A stretch of DNA of 23,156 bases from the NCBI GenBank assembly GCA_934670025.1, contig CAKUOS010000036.1, positions 1 to 23,156 of the forward strand, written 5' to 3'. Below are positions 1-7,471 of the stretch, one piece after another. The notes beneath the pieces are model-generated. The model saw nothing but the letters and a program-made list of their open reading frames with translations, did no database searches and was not told the DNA's origin. Origin of the DNA: an uncultured Oscillospiraceae bacterium. Its GTDB lineage: Bacteria > Bacillota > Clostridia > Oscillospirales > Oscillospiraceae. The position numbers were made by a program, and so were the translations under genes. Within the stretch, counting starts at the first letter, position 1; each line of letters starts with the position of its first letter.

Positions 1-54
1 GAACTGTGCGTCCGGAATTTTCATCCGAATGCGGTCAAAGAGAAGCTCTTCCAT
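1..54 (-). CDS. 5' end of an unidentified gene running off the window
   Basis: An 18-codon open frame starts with ATG at 54 and runs leftwards out of the window; it reads MEELLFDRIRMKIPDAQF. A GGAG Shine-Dalgarno sequence (complement of 60-63) lies 5 nt before the ATG, which is why I call it rather than treating it as noise. It lies just beyond the ferredoxin terminator, so it would be expressed only by read-through or from a promoter I cannot see. I do not recognise the protein from 18 residues and assign no function. Confidence 0.4.
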   Translation of the reverse strand, partial: MEELLFDRIRMKIPDAQF

Positions 55-67
55 ATGTGCTCCAATC

Positions 68-100
68 AAAAAGACAGGGGGTGCTGCGTGCAGCACCCCC
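68..100 (-). terminator. Intrinsic terminator of the ferredoxin gene
   Basis: A perfect 10-bp GC-rich stem (77-86 paired with 91-100) has a 4-nt loop. On the minus strand it is followed by TGTC and then five T residues (72-68). It begins 14 nt past the ferredoxin stop codon, so it should end that short monocistronic transcript. Confidence 0.88.
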
Positions 101-114
101 TTCTGGTTATGTGC

Positions 115-285
115 TTATTCCTCAGAGATCGCGTCGTTGGGGCATTCTGCAGCGCAGGTACCGCAGTCCACGCACTGATCGGCGTCGATGACGTACTTGT
201 CTTCGCCCTCGCTGATGCAGCCGATGGGGCAAGCGTCGGCGCAGGAGCCGCACTTCACACAGTTGTCGTTGATTACATGTGCCAT
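115..285 (-). CDS. 2[4Fe-4S] ferredoxin, 56 aa
   Basis: Small clostridial-type ferredoxin, a soluble cytoplasmic electron carrier. The 56-residue product starts MAHVINDNCVKCGSC. It has two CxxCxxCxxxCP cysteine clusters: one around residues 9-20 (CVKCGSCADACP) and one around residues 39-50 (CVDCGTCAAECP). Each cluster is expected to ligate one [4Fe-4S] centre with crosswise contribution of the fourth cysteine. The length (55-60 aa) and acidic composition match the family. The ATG is preceded by a strong GGAGGT ribosome-binding site. The gene is monocistronic: a promoter lies at 317-344 and an intrinsic terminator follows directly. It is divergent from the clpC-like gene. Such ferredoxins serve pyruvate:ferredoxin oxidoreductase, hydrogenases and similar enzymes in anaerobes; the partner here cannot be told from context. 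Confidence 0.95.
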   Translation of the reverse strand: MAHVINDNCVKCGSCADACPIGCISEGEDKYVIDADQCVDCGTCAAECPNDAISEE

Positions 286-316
286 TTCAAAGCACCTCCA
301 TTTTCAAGGTACACCC

Positions 317-344
317 ATTCTATCATACTTTCCCCAAAAAGCAA
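317..344 (-). promoter_or_regulatory. Sigma-A-like promoter for the ferredoxin gene
   Basis: Reading the minus strand: TTGCTT (344-339), a 16-nt spacer, then TAGAAT (322-317). A TGA directly before the -10 gives an extended -10 element. It lies about 32 nt upstream of the ferredoxin ATG. Motif reading only; the start site was not mapped. Confidence 0.6.
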
Positions 345-446
345 TGGAAAAAGCGAAATAAATCGCAACTTCCTGATTTTTTCTCCATTGCCGTATAAGC
401 GCGCGGGGAAGCGGCGAGAATGTCTGCACAGGAGGCGATGAAACCG

Positions 447-2822
447 ATGAAAAAACCGCCCTTTTCGGAGGAGCTGACGCAGATCGTTCTGCGCGCGCAG
501 ACGCTTTCGGGCGAGCTCGGCGGCCGCGCCGTCGGCACGGAGCATCTGCTGCTGGCGCTGGCGCAGGCGCATTTGCAGCCCGCGGGGCGCATCCTGCGTC
601 ATGCGGGTGCGGAAGGACGGCTGCTGCGGTGTATGCTGCTGACCGGCGCGGCGCACACGCCGCAGGAGCGGAAAATGAACCGCACGGCGCGGGCGCGCCG
701 TGCGCTCAGCTGCGCGCAAAAGGAGGCTGTGGCGCTCGGCGCGCGCACCTGCCGCCCGGAGCATCTGCTGCTGGCCCTGATGCGCGACGAGAGCTGCGGC
801 GCGGCCAGTCTGCTGACGGGCCTCGGCATGGATCTGAACTGTATTTTTTCTGAAACGTATGACCGCCTGCGCCTGCCGATGCCCGCGCAGGCGCAGGGAG
901 GACAGACGGAATTGAAACTGCTGGAAGTATACTGTGACAATATGGTCGAGCGCGCGGCGCAGCTCGACCCGGTCGTCGGCCGCGAACGGGAGCTGACGCA
1001 GCTCATGCAGGTGCTCAGCCGCCGCGGCAAGAACAATCCCGCGCTCATCGGCGAGCCGGGCGTGGGAAAGACGGCCATCGTCGAGGCGCTGGCGCAGCGG
1101 CTGGCGAGCGGCGACGTGCCGCAGACGCTGCGCGGCCGAAAGCTCTACTGCCTCAACATGGCGAATCTGCTGGCCGGTACGAAGTACCGCGGCGAGTTTG
1201 AAGAGCGCGTGCGCGACATTCTCGTGGAGGTCCGCCGCTGCGGCAACGTGATCCTCTTCGTCGACGAGATGCACACCATCGTCGGCGCAGGCAGCGCCGA
1301 GGGCGCGATCGACGCCTCCAATCTGCTCAAACCGGCGCTCGGCCGGGGCGAATTGCAGATGATCGGCGCGACGACGCTCGAGGAATACCGCAAATTTATC
1401 GAAAAGGACGCCGCGCTCGAGCGGCGCTTCCGTCCCATCACCGTGCGCGAACCCGACCGCGCGACCGCCTGCCGGATGCTGCAGGCGCTTGCGCCCGCGC
1501 TCGAGGCGCATCATCACATCCGCATCCCGGCCGAGGCCATCGACGCGGCGGTCGACCTGTCGACGCGCTATCTGACCGACCGCTTCCTGCCCGACAAGGC
1601 CATCGACCTGCTCGACGAGGGCGCGGCGCGCGTGTTTCTCTGCGAACCGGCGGACGATGCGGCGGCGCAGACGCGGCAGCGGCTCGAACTGGCGCTGGAA
1701 CGCGCGGTCGCGGAAGCGCAGTATGAGACGGCGGCGCAGCTGCGCGACGAGCTGCGCGCGCTCGTGCGCAAACAGATGGCCGCACGCCGGTCACAGCGGC
1801 CGGCAGTCCTGACGGCGGGGGATATCGCGGCGGTCGTCGCCGCGCGGACGGGCATCCCGGCGGGACGGCTGGAGCAGACCGACCGGCAGCGGCTGTTGTC
1901 TTTGCAGGAGGAACTGTCCCGGCACGTCATCGGCCAGCCAGAGGCGGTGCAGGCCGTGGCAAGCGCGGTCCTGCGCGGCAGGACCGGTCTTGCCGACGGC
2001 GGAAGACCGGCGGCGTCGCTGCTGCTCATCGGCCCGACGGGCGTCGGGAAGACAGAATTATGTAAACAACTTGCGCAGACCGTCTACGGCACGGCGGACG
2101 CGCTCATCCGCGTGGATATGTCGGAATATATGGAGCCTGCGAGCGTCTCGCGCCTGCTCGGTGCGCCGCCGGGCTACGTTGGCTATGACGCGGGCGGCAC
2201 GCTGACGGAAAAGGTGCGCCGCCGGCCGTACTGCGTCGTGCTCTTCGACGAGCTGGAAAAGGCGCACCGCGATGTGACGGGCATCCTTTTGCAGCTGCTC
2301 GGCGACGGCATTCTGACCGACAGCCTCGGCCGCACGGTCAGCTTCAAAAACACCATCGTCGTCATGACGTCCAATCTCACCGCCGCGCAGACCGGCAAGC
2401 CGGGCCTCGGCTTTACGCCGGCGGACGACGCGGCGCGCACGCAGGCCGTGCTGCGCGCGTCATTTTCGCCCGAATTTTTGGGACGCATCGACTGCGTTAC
2501 GAGCTTCCATCCGCTTGACCGCACCGCGCTGACGCAGATCGCGCAGCTGCAATTGCAGCGCCTGGCCGCGCGGATGCGGGCGCAGGACGTTGCGCTCCTG
2601 ACGGCTCCGGAGCTTCCGGAACGGCTCGGAACGCTCTGCGAACGGGATCCTGCCGGTGCGCGCAGCCTGCGCCGCAGGCTCCAGACGCTCATCGAGGGCC
2701 CGGCTGCCGAGCTGCTGCTGCGCACGCCGCAGGCGCGCGCGCTGCGCGCGGTATGGCGGCAGGGGAGCGTAGCCGTGGAGCTTTCGCAGAGCGGCGATGA
2801 GCAGCTGCTGTGCAGTTACTAA
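447..2822 (+). CDS. clpC: ClpC-type AAA+ protease ATPase subunit
   Basis: Hsp100 unfoldase with two AAA+ rings that feeds substrates to ClpP. Counting from 447 (791 aa): N-terminal double Clp-N repeat (TEHLLLAL at 31-38, PEHLLLAL at 104-111); D1 Walker A GEPGVGKT 202-209; D1 pore loop KYRG 246-249; Walker B ILFVDEMH; a UVR-like coiled segment near 407-440, which favours ClpC over ClpA or ClpB; D2 Walker A GPTGVGKT 529-536; pore loop GYVG 576-579; Walker [12 protein letters not shown]; and a ClpP-docking-type tripeptide LGF 654-656. I chose 447 because AGGAGG (430-435) precedes it and the protein then begins where ClpC proteins do; ATGs at 420 and 438 are alternatives. No ctsR, mcsA or mcsB lies beside it, unlike the Bacillus clpC operon. 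Which adaptor or arginine-kinase system it uses is unknown. Confidence 0.9.
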   Translation: MKKPPFSEELTQIVLRAQTLSGELGGRAVGTEHLLLALAQAHLQPAGRILRHAGAEGRLLRCMLLTGAAHTPQERKMNRTARARRALSCAQKEAVALGARTCRPEHLLLALMRDESCGAASLLTGLGMDLNCIFSETYDRLRLPMPAQAQGGQTELKLLEVYCDNMVERAAQLDPVVGRERELTQLMQVLSRRGKNNPALIGEPGVGKTAIVEALAQRLASGDVPQTLRGRKLYCLNMANLLAGTKYRGEFEERVRDILVEVRRCGNVILFVDEMHTIVGAGSAEGAIDASNLLKPALGRGELQMIGATTLEEYRKFIEKDAALERRFRPITVREPDRATACRMLQALAPALEAHHHIRIPAEAIDAAVDLSTRYLTDRFLPDKAIDLLDEGAARVFLCEPADDAAAQTRQRLELALERAVAEAQYETAAQLRDELRALVRKQMAARRSQRPAVLTAGDIAAVVAARTGIPAGRLEQTDRQRLLSLQEELSRHVIGQPEAVQAVASAVLRGRTGLADGGRPAASLLLIGPTGVGKTELCKQLAQTVYGTADALIRVDMSEYMEPASVSRLLGAPPGYVGYDAGGTLTEKVRRRPYCVVLFDELEKAHRDVTGILLQLLGDGILTDSLGRTVSFKNTIVVMTSNLTAAQTGKPGLGFTPADDAARTQAVLRASFSPEFLGRIDCVTSFHPLDRTALTQIAQLQLQRLAARMRAQDVALLTAPELPERLGTLCERDPAGARSLRRRLQTLIEGPAAELLLRTPQARALRAVWRQGSVAVELSQSGDEQLLCSY

Positions 2823-2904
2823 AACAAACGTTTAAAAATTCGGAATATGGGGAAAATTGACGAAAAACCGCACACATTCCGCAAAAAATTTTTTCAAAAA
2901 AGGG

Positions 2905-2933
2905 TTGCAATTTATGTAAACAGAACGTATTAT
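2905..2933 (+). promoter_or_regulatory. Promoter of the mraZ/dcw cluster
   Basis: TTGCAA (2905-2910), 17-nt spacer, TATTAT (2928-2933); an overlapping TATATT sits at 2931-2936. An A/T-tract at 2884-2901 directly upstream could act as an UP element. The predicted start is near 2940, at the left edge of the MraZ boxes. Motif reading only. Confidence 0.7.
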
Positions 2934-2940
2934 ATTATTG

Positions 2941-2981
2941 AAGTGGAGCAAAGTGGAGCAAGATTTCAGTAAAGTGGAGCG
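2941..2981 (+). promoter_or_regulatory. MraZ operator: three AAGTGGAGC boxes
   Basis: Three near-identical copies of AAGTGGAGC(A/G) start at 2941, 2951 and 2972. The spacings of 10 and 21 nt place all three on the same face of the helix. They lie between the predicted transcription start and the mraZ Shine-Dalgarno sequence. MraZ proteins are known to bind tandem GTGG-type repeats in front of their own gene (E. coli TGGGN repeats, mycoplasma AAAGTG repeats), so these are very probably the autoregulatory sites. The degenerate interval at 2961-2970 is where a fourth box would fit. Confidence 0.8.
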
Positions 2982-2998
2982 AAAGGAGGCGCGAAGGG

Positions 2999-3415
2999 AT
3001 GTTCGGGAAGTACAAGCACTCGGTCGATGAAAAGGGACGTCTGTTCGTGCCGTCGAAGCTCCGCGACGAGCTTGGCAACACGTTTTATGTGACGCTTGGC
3101 CTGGACCACTGCCTGTCCGTCTATACGGAGGCCGGGTGGCAGGCAATCCTTGATAAATACAACGCGCTGCCGATCGTTCAGGCGCGAAAGATGCGTTTTC
3201 TGTTTGCGAACGCCGCAAAGTGCGAGCCCGATAAGCAGGGCCGCTTCCTCATCCCGTCCGAGCTGCGCCAGTATGCGGGCCTTCAGAACGAGGTCACGTT
3301 CATCGGCCAGGGCGGCCATGCGGAGATCTGGGACAGCGCGGCCTACGACGAGCTCGAGCGTCAGACGCTTACGCCTGAAAACCTGGCAGCTGTTATGGAG
3401 GAGCTTGGCTTCTGA
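2999..3415 (+). CDS. mraZ: Transcriptional regulator MraZ
   Basis: First gene of the dcw cluster; a DNA-binding ring-forming protein that regulates the cluster, usually negatively. The 138-aa product has the two expected SpoVT/AbrB-like half-domains, each with the DxxxR signature: DEKGR at 10-14 and DKQGR at 78-82, followed by FVPSKLR and LIPSELR. The ATG has AAAGGAGG (2982-2989) 9 nt upstream. The stop overlaps the rsmH start (TGATG), consistent with translational coupling. Three candidate binding boxes lie just upstream (2941-2981), and the last one abuts the Shine-Dalgarno sequence. Length and motifs match the family. Confidence 0.97.
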   Translation: MFGKYKHSVDEKGRLFVPSKLRDELGNTFYVTLGLDHCLSVYTEAGWQAILDKYNALPIVQARKMRFLFANAAKCEPDKQGRFLIPSELRQYAGLQNEVTFIGQGGHAEIWDSAAYDELERQTLTPENLAAVMEELGF

Positions 3416-4347
3416 TGGAATTTGCACATCGATCGGTGCTGCTGAACGAGTGCATCGACGCGCTGGCGATCAAACCCGACGGGATCTATCTCGACGGGAC
3501 GCTCGGCGGCGCGGGGCATTCGCTGCAAATTTGCCGGAATCTCACCACCGGCAGACTCATCGGCGTCGACCGCGATCTCGTTGCGCTGGAGGCTGCGAAA
3601 AAGCGGCTGTACCGGCACGCGAAAAAGGTCACGTTGGTCCACGATAATTTTGAAAATGTAGGCGCGATCCTCACCGCGCTGGGACTTGACCGCATCGACG
3701 GGATGCTCTTCGACCTCGGCGTTTCCTCGCCGCAGCTCGACGACGCGGCGCGCGGCTTTTCCTATATGGCCGATGCGCCGCTGGATATGCGCATGGACCG
3801 CGATCAGTCGCTGACGGCCTATGAGGTCGTCAACAACTGGCCGCGCGAGGAATTAAAGTCCATTCTTTATGAATACGGCGAAGAGCGCTACGCGCCGCAG
3901 ATCGCCGCGGCGATCGAGCGCGTGCGCACAGACCGCCCCATCGAGACGACGATGGAGCTCGTCGACATCATCCGCTCGGCCATGCCGCCGGCCGCGCTGC
4001 GCGAAAAGCAGCACCCGGCCAAGCGCAGCTTCCAGGCCATCCGCATCGCCGTCAACGATGAGCTCGGCGCCGTCAAGCGCGGCATGGAGTCGGCCATCGA
4101 CCATCTGAAGCCCGGCGGCCGTATTGTCGTCATCACCTTCCACTCGCTGGAAGACCGTATCGTCAAAAACGTATTTCAGGACGCGGCCAGAGGCTGCACG
4201 TGCCCGCCGGCATTCCCGGTGTGCGTCTGCGGCAGAAAGCCGAAGATCAGGATCCTGACCAGAAAACCGATCATCGCCACGCGCGAAGAGGTGGAGGAAA
4301 ATCCGCGTTCGCGCAGCGCGAAGCTCCGCGTGGCGGAGCGCGTGTAA
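3415..4347 (+). CDS. rsmH: 16S rRNA (cytosine-1402-N4)-methyltransferase RsmH
   Basis: SAM-dependent enzyme (formerly MraW) that methylates N4 of C1402 in the ribosomal P site. The 310-aa length is normal. Visible signatures: SAM-binding DGTLGGAGHS at 27-36, DNF at 77-79, DLGVSSPQLD at 100-109, HPAKRSFQAIRIAVNDEL at 200-217, and the Cys-rich CTCPPAFPVCVCG at 261-273 that is common in Firmicutes RsmH, followed by the RSRSAKLR tail. The start overlaps the mraZ stop by one base; a GGAGG lies about 11 nt upstream inside mraZ. Second position in the dcw cluster is canonical. Confidence 0.97.
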   Translation: MEFAHRSVLLNECIDALAIKPDGIYLDGTLGGAGHSLQICRNLTTGRLIGVDRDLVALEAAKKRLYRHAKKVTLVHDNFENVGAILTALGLDRIDGMLFDLGVSSPQLDDAARGFSYMADAPLDMRMDRDQSLTAYEVVNNWPREELKSILYEYGEERYAPQIAAAIERVRTDRPIETTMELVDIIRSAMPPAALREKQHPAKRSFQAIRIAVNDELGAVKRGMESAIDHLKPGGRIVVITFHSLEDRIVKNVFQDAARGCTCPPAFPVCVCGRKPKIRILTRKPIIATREEVEENPRSRSAKLRVAERV

Positions 4348-4370
4348 CATAGAAGGGGAGTTCAAGCGGC

Positions 4371-4931
4371 ATGGCGCAGTCCGACCGGCAATCATATAGG
4401 GAAAACGGCGCCGCCGCTTACGACGTCTACGCATGGAACGATTCCGCCGCGCGGCGGTATGACGATAACCGCGCCTACCGGCAGCCGCAGCGGCAGGAGC
4501 TGCCCGAAGAGCAGCGCCGCGAGCAGCCGTATCGCCGCGTCCGGGCAAAGACGGCCGTTGCGCCGTTCACGCTCGTCGGTCTTCTGACCGTGGCGTGCCT
4601 GATGGTGCTCGTCATTTTCGGCTACGTGCAGCTGTTTGAGGTCAGCAGCGAAGTCTCGCGCTACGAGGCGCAGCTGGCCGGTCTCAAGGAGCAGCAGCTG
4701 ATGCTCCAGAGCAAGTACGACGCCAAGATCGACCTCGACGCCGCGGCGGATTACGCCGCCGAGATCGGCCTGACCAAATGCCAGCCCGAGCAGATCGTTT
4801 ACGTGAGCTTTGCGGGCGCGGACGAGGCGCAGATCTACCGGCCCGTTCATACGAACGTCTTCGGCGAGATCGTCGACGCCATGCAGCAGAGCATCCTCGG
4901 CCTCATCGAGCGGTGCAGCCGCGTGTTCTAG
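4371..4931 (+). CDS. ftsL: FtsL/DivIC-type septum formation initiator
   Basis: Bitopic divisome scaffold protein, 186 aa. Residues 1-62 form a cytoplasmic tail unusually rich in Tyr, Arg, Gln and Ala. A transmembrane helix spans about 65-88. It is followed by a heptad-like coiled coil (about 89-125) and a membrane-distal segment YAAEIGLTKCQPEQIVYV (128-145) typical of FtsL/DivIC. FtsL pairs with the DivIC/FtsB partner and with FtsQ/DivIB to activate FtsW and its PBP. Sequence is poorly conserved in this family, so the name rests on topology and on the slot between rsmH and the PBP gene. An AAGGGGAG ribosome-binding site precedes the ATG. An intrinsic terminator starts 65 nt after the stop. 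Confidence 0.85.
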   Translation: MAQSDRQSYRENGAAAYDVYAWNDSAARRYDDNRAYRQPQRQELPEEQRREQPYRRVRAKTAVAPFTLVGLLTVACLMVLVIFGYVQLFEVSSEVSRYEAQLAGLKEQQLMLQSKYDAKIDLDAAADYAAEIGLTKCQPEQIVYVSFAGADEAQIYRPVHTNVFGEIVDAMQQSILGLIERCSRVF

Positions 4932-4949
4932 GGCATAAGCGGCCCCTGC

Positions 4950-4965
4950 GCGCGCATACGATGGG
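4950..4965 (+). promoter_or_regulatory. Motif copy A, possible sporulation-sigma -10 region
   Basis: GCGCGCATACGATGGG. It is shared at 15 of 16 positions with a copy just after murG (13972-13987). The core CATACGAT resembles the -10 consensus of mother-cell sigma-E promoters (CATAnnnT). A GGCATAAG lies about 15 nt upstream (4932-4939), where a -35 element would sit. This is a resemblance, not evidence of activity; a protein-binding site or a short repeat are alternatives. Confidence 0.35.
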
Positions 4966-4996
4966 ATAGAGACTCCTCGTTGGGATCCGGCCATCA

Positions 4997-5028
4997 GGGG
5001 CGGTCTGTGAAAGGACCGCCCCTTTTTT
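4997..5028 (+). terminator. Intrinsic terminator inside the dcw cluster (possible attenuator)
   Basis: A perfect 9-bp stem GGGGCGGTC/GACCGCCCC (4997-5005 with 5014-5022), an 8-nt loop and six T residues (5023-5028). It lies between ftsL and the PBP gene, leaving only 21 nt before the PBP start, too little for another promoter. A competing 7-bp pairing, GCCCCTG (4942-4948) with CAGGGGC (4995-5001), would disrupt the stem, so this may be a regulated attenuator rather than a simple end point. Confidence 0.8.
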
Positions 5029-5049
5029 GGAACAGAAAGGCAAGTTTTC

Positions 5050-7458
5050 ATGGCAAGAAAAATCATCCGTCTGCCGCGCACGAACGCGCAGAAGCAGGCA
5101 AACCGTGAACAGAATCAACGGGCGAACCGGACGATCCTGCGCCGCACATTGGTCTTGATGATCGTGTGTGGCATTGTCGTTTTCATCCCGCTGATTGCCA
5201 CGCTCTACCATCTGATGATCACCGAGCACGATTATTATGAAGAGCGCGCCATCAAGAATCAGACGCGCTCGACGAATCTCTCGGCCTCGCGCGGCGTGAT
5301 CTACGACGCGAATATGAACGTGCTGGCCTCGTCGTCGACGGTCGAGACGGTCTTCATCGACCCCAACGAGATCGCCGAGCAGATGAAAAAGCCCGAAAAC
5401 AGCAATCTGCTCGACCAGATCGCGCGCGGACTTGGCGAAATTCTGGGCGTCGAGCCGAGCTTCGTCTACGAGCAGGCTGCCGACAAGCAGTACCGCTACA
5501 AGGTCATCAAGCGCAAGATCCCGGAGGAGCTGGCCGACGAAGTGCGCGCGTTCGTGAGCGAAAACAGCATCAAGGGCGTCTATCTTGAGACGGATATGCA
5601 GCGCTATTATCCCAATTCCTCGCTGGCCGCGCAGATCCTGGGCTTCGTGTCGAGCGACAATAACGGCTCCGAGGGCCTCGAGGCGTATTATAACGACACG
5701 CTCTCCGGGACGGCCGGCAAGGTCGTCACGTCCAAGGGCAACTATGGCTCCGAGATGCTCTATACATATGAAAAATACTACGATGCGTCCGACGGCGGCA
5801 GTCTTGTCACCACCATCGACGCGACCGTGCAGGCGTATGTGGAAAAGAATCTGCAAAACGCCATCGATAAATACGACATCAAAAACGGCGCGTTCTGCAT
5901 CGTTATGGACGTCAACACGGGCGAGATCAAGGCCATGGCTACGCTCGGTTCCTATGACCCCAACAATTATCTTGAGATTTACGACGAGTCCGTCGCTGCG
6001 ATCCTCGAAAACGAATACGACGCGGCCATCTCGCTGCCCGAAACGTCCGACGCCTATAAGGCTGCCATCGACGCCTACAATCAGGACGTCGCGGCCGCGC
6101 GTCTGGCACAGTGGCGCAACCGCTGCGTGTCCGACGGCTACGAGCCCGGCTCGACGTTCAAGCTCATCACGCTGGCCTCGGCCATCGATTCCGGAGCCGT
6201 CACGCTGAACGATTCGTTCTACTGCGGCGGCCAGGAGAAGTTCACCGGCCGTGAGCAGATCCTCAACTGCTGGAAATCCGCCGGTCACGGCGCGCAGACG
6301 ACCTCGCAGGCGCTCGGCAACTCCTGCAACATCGCCTTCGGCCATATCGGCCTGCGCATGGGCGGCGACACGTTCTATGATTATTTGCAGGGCTTCGGCG
6401 TCATGGAAAAGACCGGCGTCGATCTGCCCGGCGAGGGCAAGGGCCTGTTCTACGAGCGGAAATACCTGAACGATCCCGCACAGTACGGCACGTCGTATCT
6501 CATCACCTCCTCCTTCGGCCAGAGCTTCCGCATCACGCCCATGCAGCTCGTGCGGGCCGTCGCGGCAGTCGTCAACGGCGGCTATGTGCTAGAGCCGTAT
6601 GTCGTGAGCGAGGTGCTTGACGAAAACGGCAGCACGGTGCAGAGCCACGAAAAGACCGTCCTGCGGCAGGTCATCAGCCAGCAGACGTCCGAAACGATGC
6701 GCGACCTGATGGAAAAGGTCGTCACCGAGGGCACGGCCTCCGCGGCCAAGACGCCCGGCTACCGCGTCGGCGGCAAGACCGGCACGTCCGAAAAGCTCGA
6801 TACGTATGACGAAAACGGCCAGCAGGTTAAGGACAAGATCGTCTCGTTCGTCGGCGTTGCGCCGATCGACGATCCGAAATACGTCGTCCTCGTCGCGCTC
6901 GACACACCGGAATACTCCGAAACCAGCGAAAAATACACGCTGCACGGGATGTACATCTCGGGCGGCCTGATGGCCGCGCCGACCGTGCGCGACATTTTCC
7001 TCGATATCCTGCCGTATCTCGGCGTGGAACCGGACTACAGCTCCGAGGATATCCGCGGCGTCAACTTCACCGTGCCCGACGTCATCGGCCTGTCCGAGTC
7101 CGAGGCGGCGGCGCTGCTCGCGGAGAAGACCATCACCTACCGCGTCGTCGGTTCGGGTGCGGCGGTCACGGATCAGCTGCCTCTTGCCGGCAGCCAGGTC
7201 CCCGGCAACTCCGAGATCATCCTGTATCTCGGCGCGGAAAAGCAGGCGACGAAGGTCGAGGTCCCGGATTTCATCGGCTGCTCGGTCGCGGACGTCAATT
7301 ATCTGGCGACGAACGCGGGCCTCTATGTGCAGGCCAAGGGCACCGACCGCACGGATGTTTACGTCCTCGCGGCCTATCAGGATATCGAACCCGGCACAGA
7401 GGTTGACAGAGGGACTACAATTACGGTAGAATTCTCTTCTACGGGCGCATCCGACTAA
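5050..7458 (+). CDS. ftsI: PASTA-containing class B penicillin-binding protein (FtsI/PbpB/SpoVD type)
   Basis: D,D-transpeptidase that cross-links septal peptidoglycan and partners with FtsW. The 802-aa product has a short basic cytoplasmic tail, a membrane anchor (about 32-55), a PBP dimerisation domain (about 75-240) and a transpeptidase domain with all three active-site motifs: STFK 368-371, SCN 425-427 and KTG 576-578. Two PASTA domains start near 675 and 737. Two PASTA repeats resemble B. subtilis PbpB; a long insert before the STFK motif, which ends in YEPGSTFK, resembles clostridial SpoVD. I cannot decide between the division and sporulation paralogue. The Shine-Dalgarno sequence is weak (AAAGG), and the gene follows a terminator, so expression needs read-through. 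Confidence 0.93.
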   Translation: MARKIIRLPRTNAQKQANREQNQRANRTILRRTLVLMIVCGIVVFIPLIATLYHLMITEHDYYEERAIKNQTRSTNLSASRGVIYDANMNVLASSSTVETVFIDPNEIAEQMKKPENSNLLDQIARGLGEILGVEPSFVYEQAADKQYRYKVIKRKIPEELADEVRAFVSENSIKGVYLETDMQRYYPNSSLAAQILGFVSSDNNGSEGLEAYYNDTLSGTAGKVVTSKGNYGSEMLYTYEKYYDASDGGSLVTTIDATVQAYVEKNLQNAIDKYDIKNGAFCIVMDVNTGEIKAMATLGSYDPNNYLEIYDESVAAILENEYDAAISLPETSDAYKAAIDAYNQDVAAARLAQWRNRCVSDGYEPGSTFKLITLASAIDSGAVTLNDSFYCGGQEKFTGREQILNCWKSAGHGAQTTSQALGNSCNIAFGHIGLRMGGDTFYDYLQGFGVMEKTGVDLPGEGKGLFYERKYLNDPAQYGTSYLITSSFGQSFRITPMQLVRAVAAVVNGGYVLEPYVVSEVLDENGSTVQSHEKTVLRQVISQQTSETMRDLMEKVVTEGTASAAKTPGYRVGGKTGTSEKLDTYDENGQQVKDKIVSFVGVAPIDDPKYVVLVALDTPEYSETSEKYTLHGMYISGGLMAAPTVRDIFLDILPYLGVEPDYSSEDIRGVNFTVPDVIGLSESEAAALLAEKTITYRVVGSGAAVTDQLPLAGSQVPGNSEIILYLGAEKQATKVEVPDFIGCSVADVNYLATNAGLYVQAKGTDRTDVYVLAAYQDIEPGTEVDRGTTITVEFSSTGASD

Positions 7459-7471
7459 GGAGGGCAAATAT

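Noticed and set aside
370..399. TTCCTG-18 nt-TATAAG as a promoter for the clpC-like gene
   Set aside because: The -35 matches only two of six consensus bases and the spacer is long; no other convincing plus-strand promoter is visible in 286-446, so the clpC promoter remains unassigned.
420..446. Upstream ATG at 420 as the clpC start
   Set aside because: It has no good Shine-Dalgarno sequence, whereas AGGAGG at 430-435 serves 447 and the protein then aligns with ClpC N-termini. The spacing of 11 nt is a little long, so some doubt remains.
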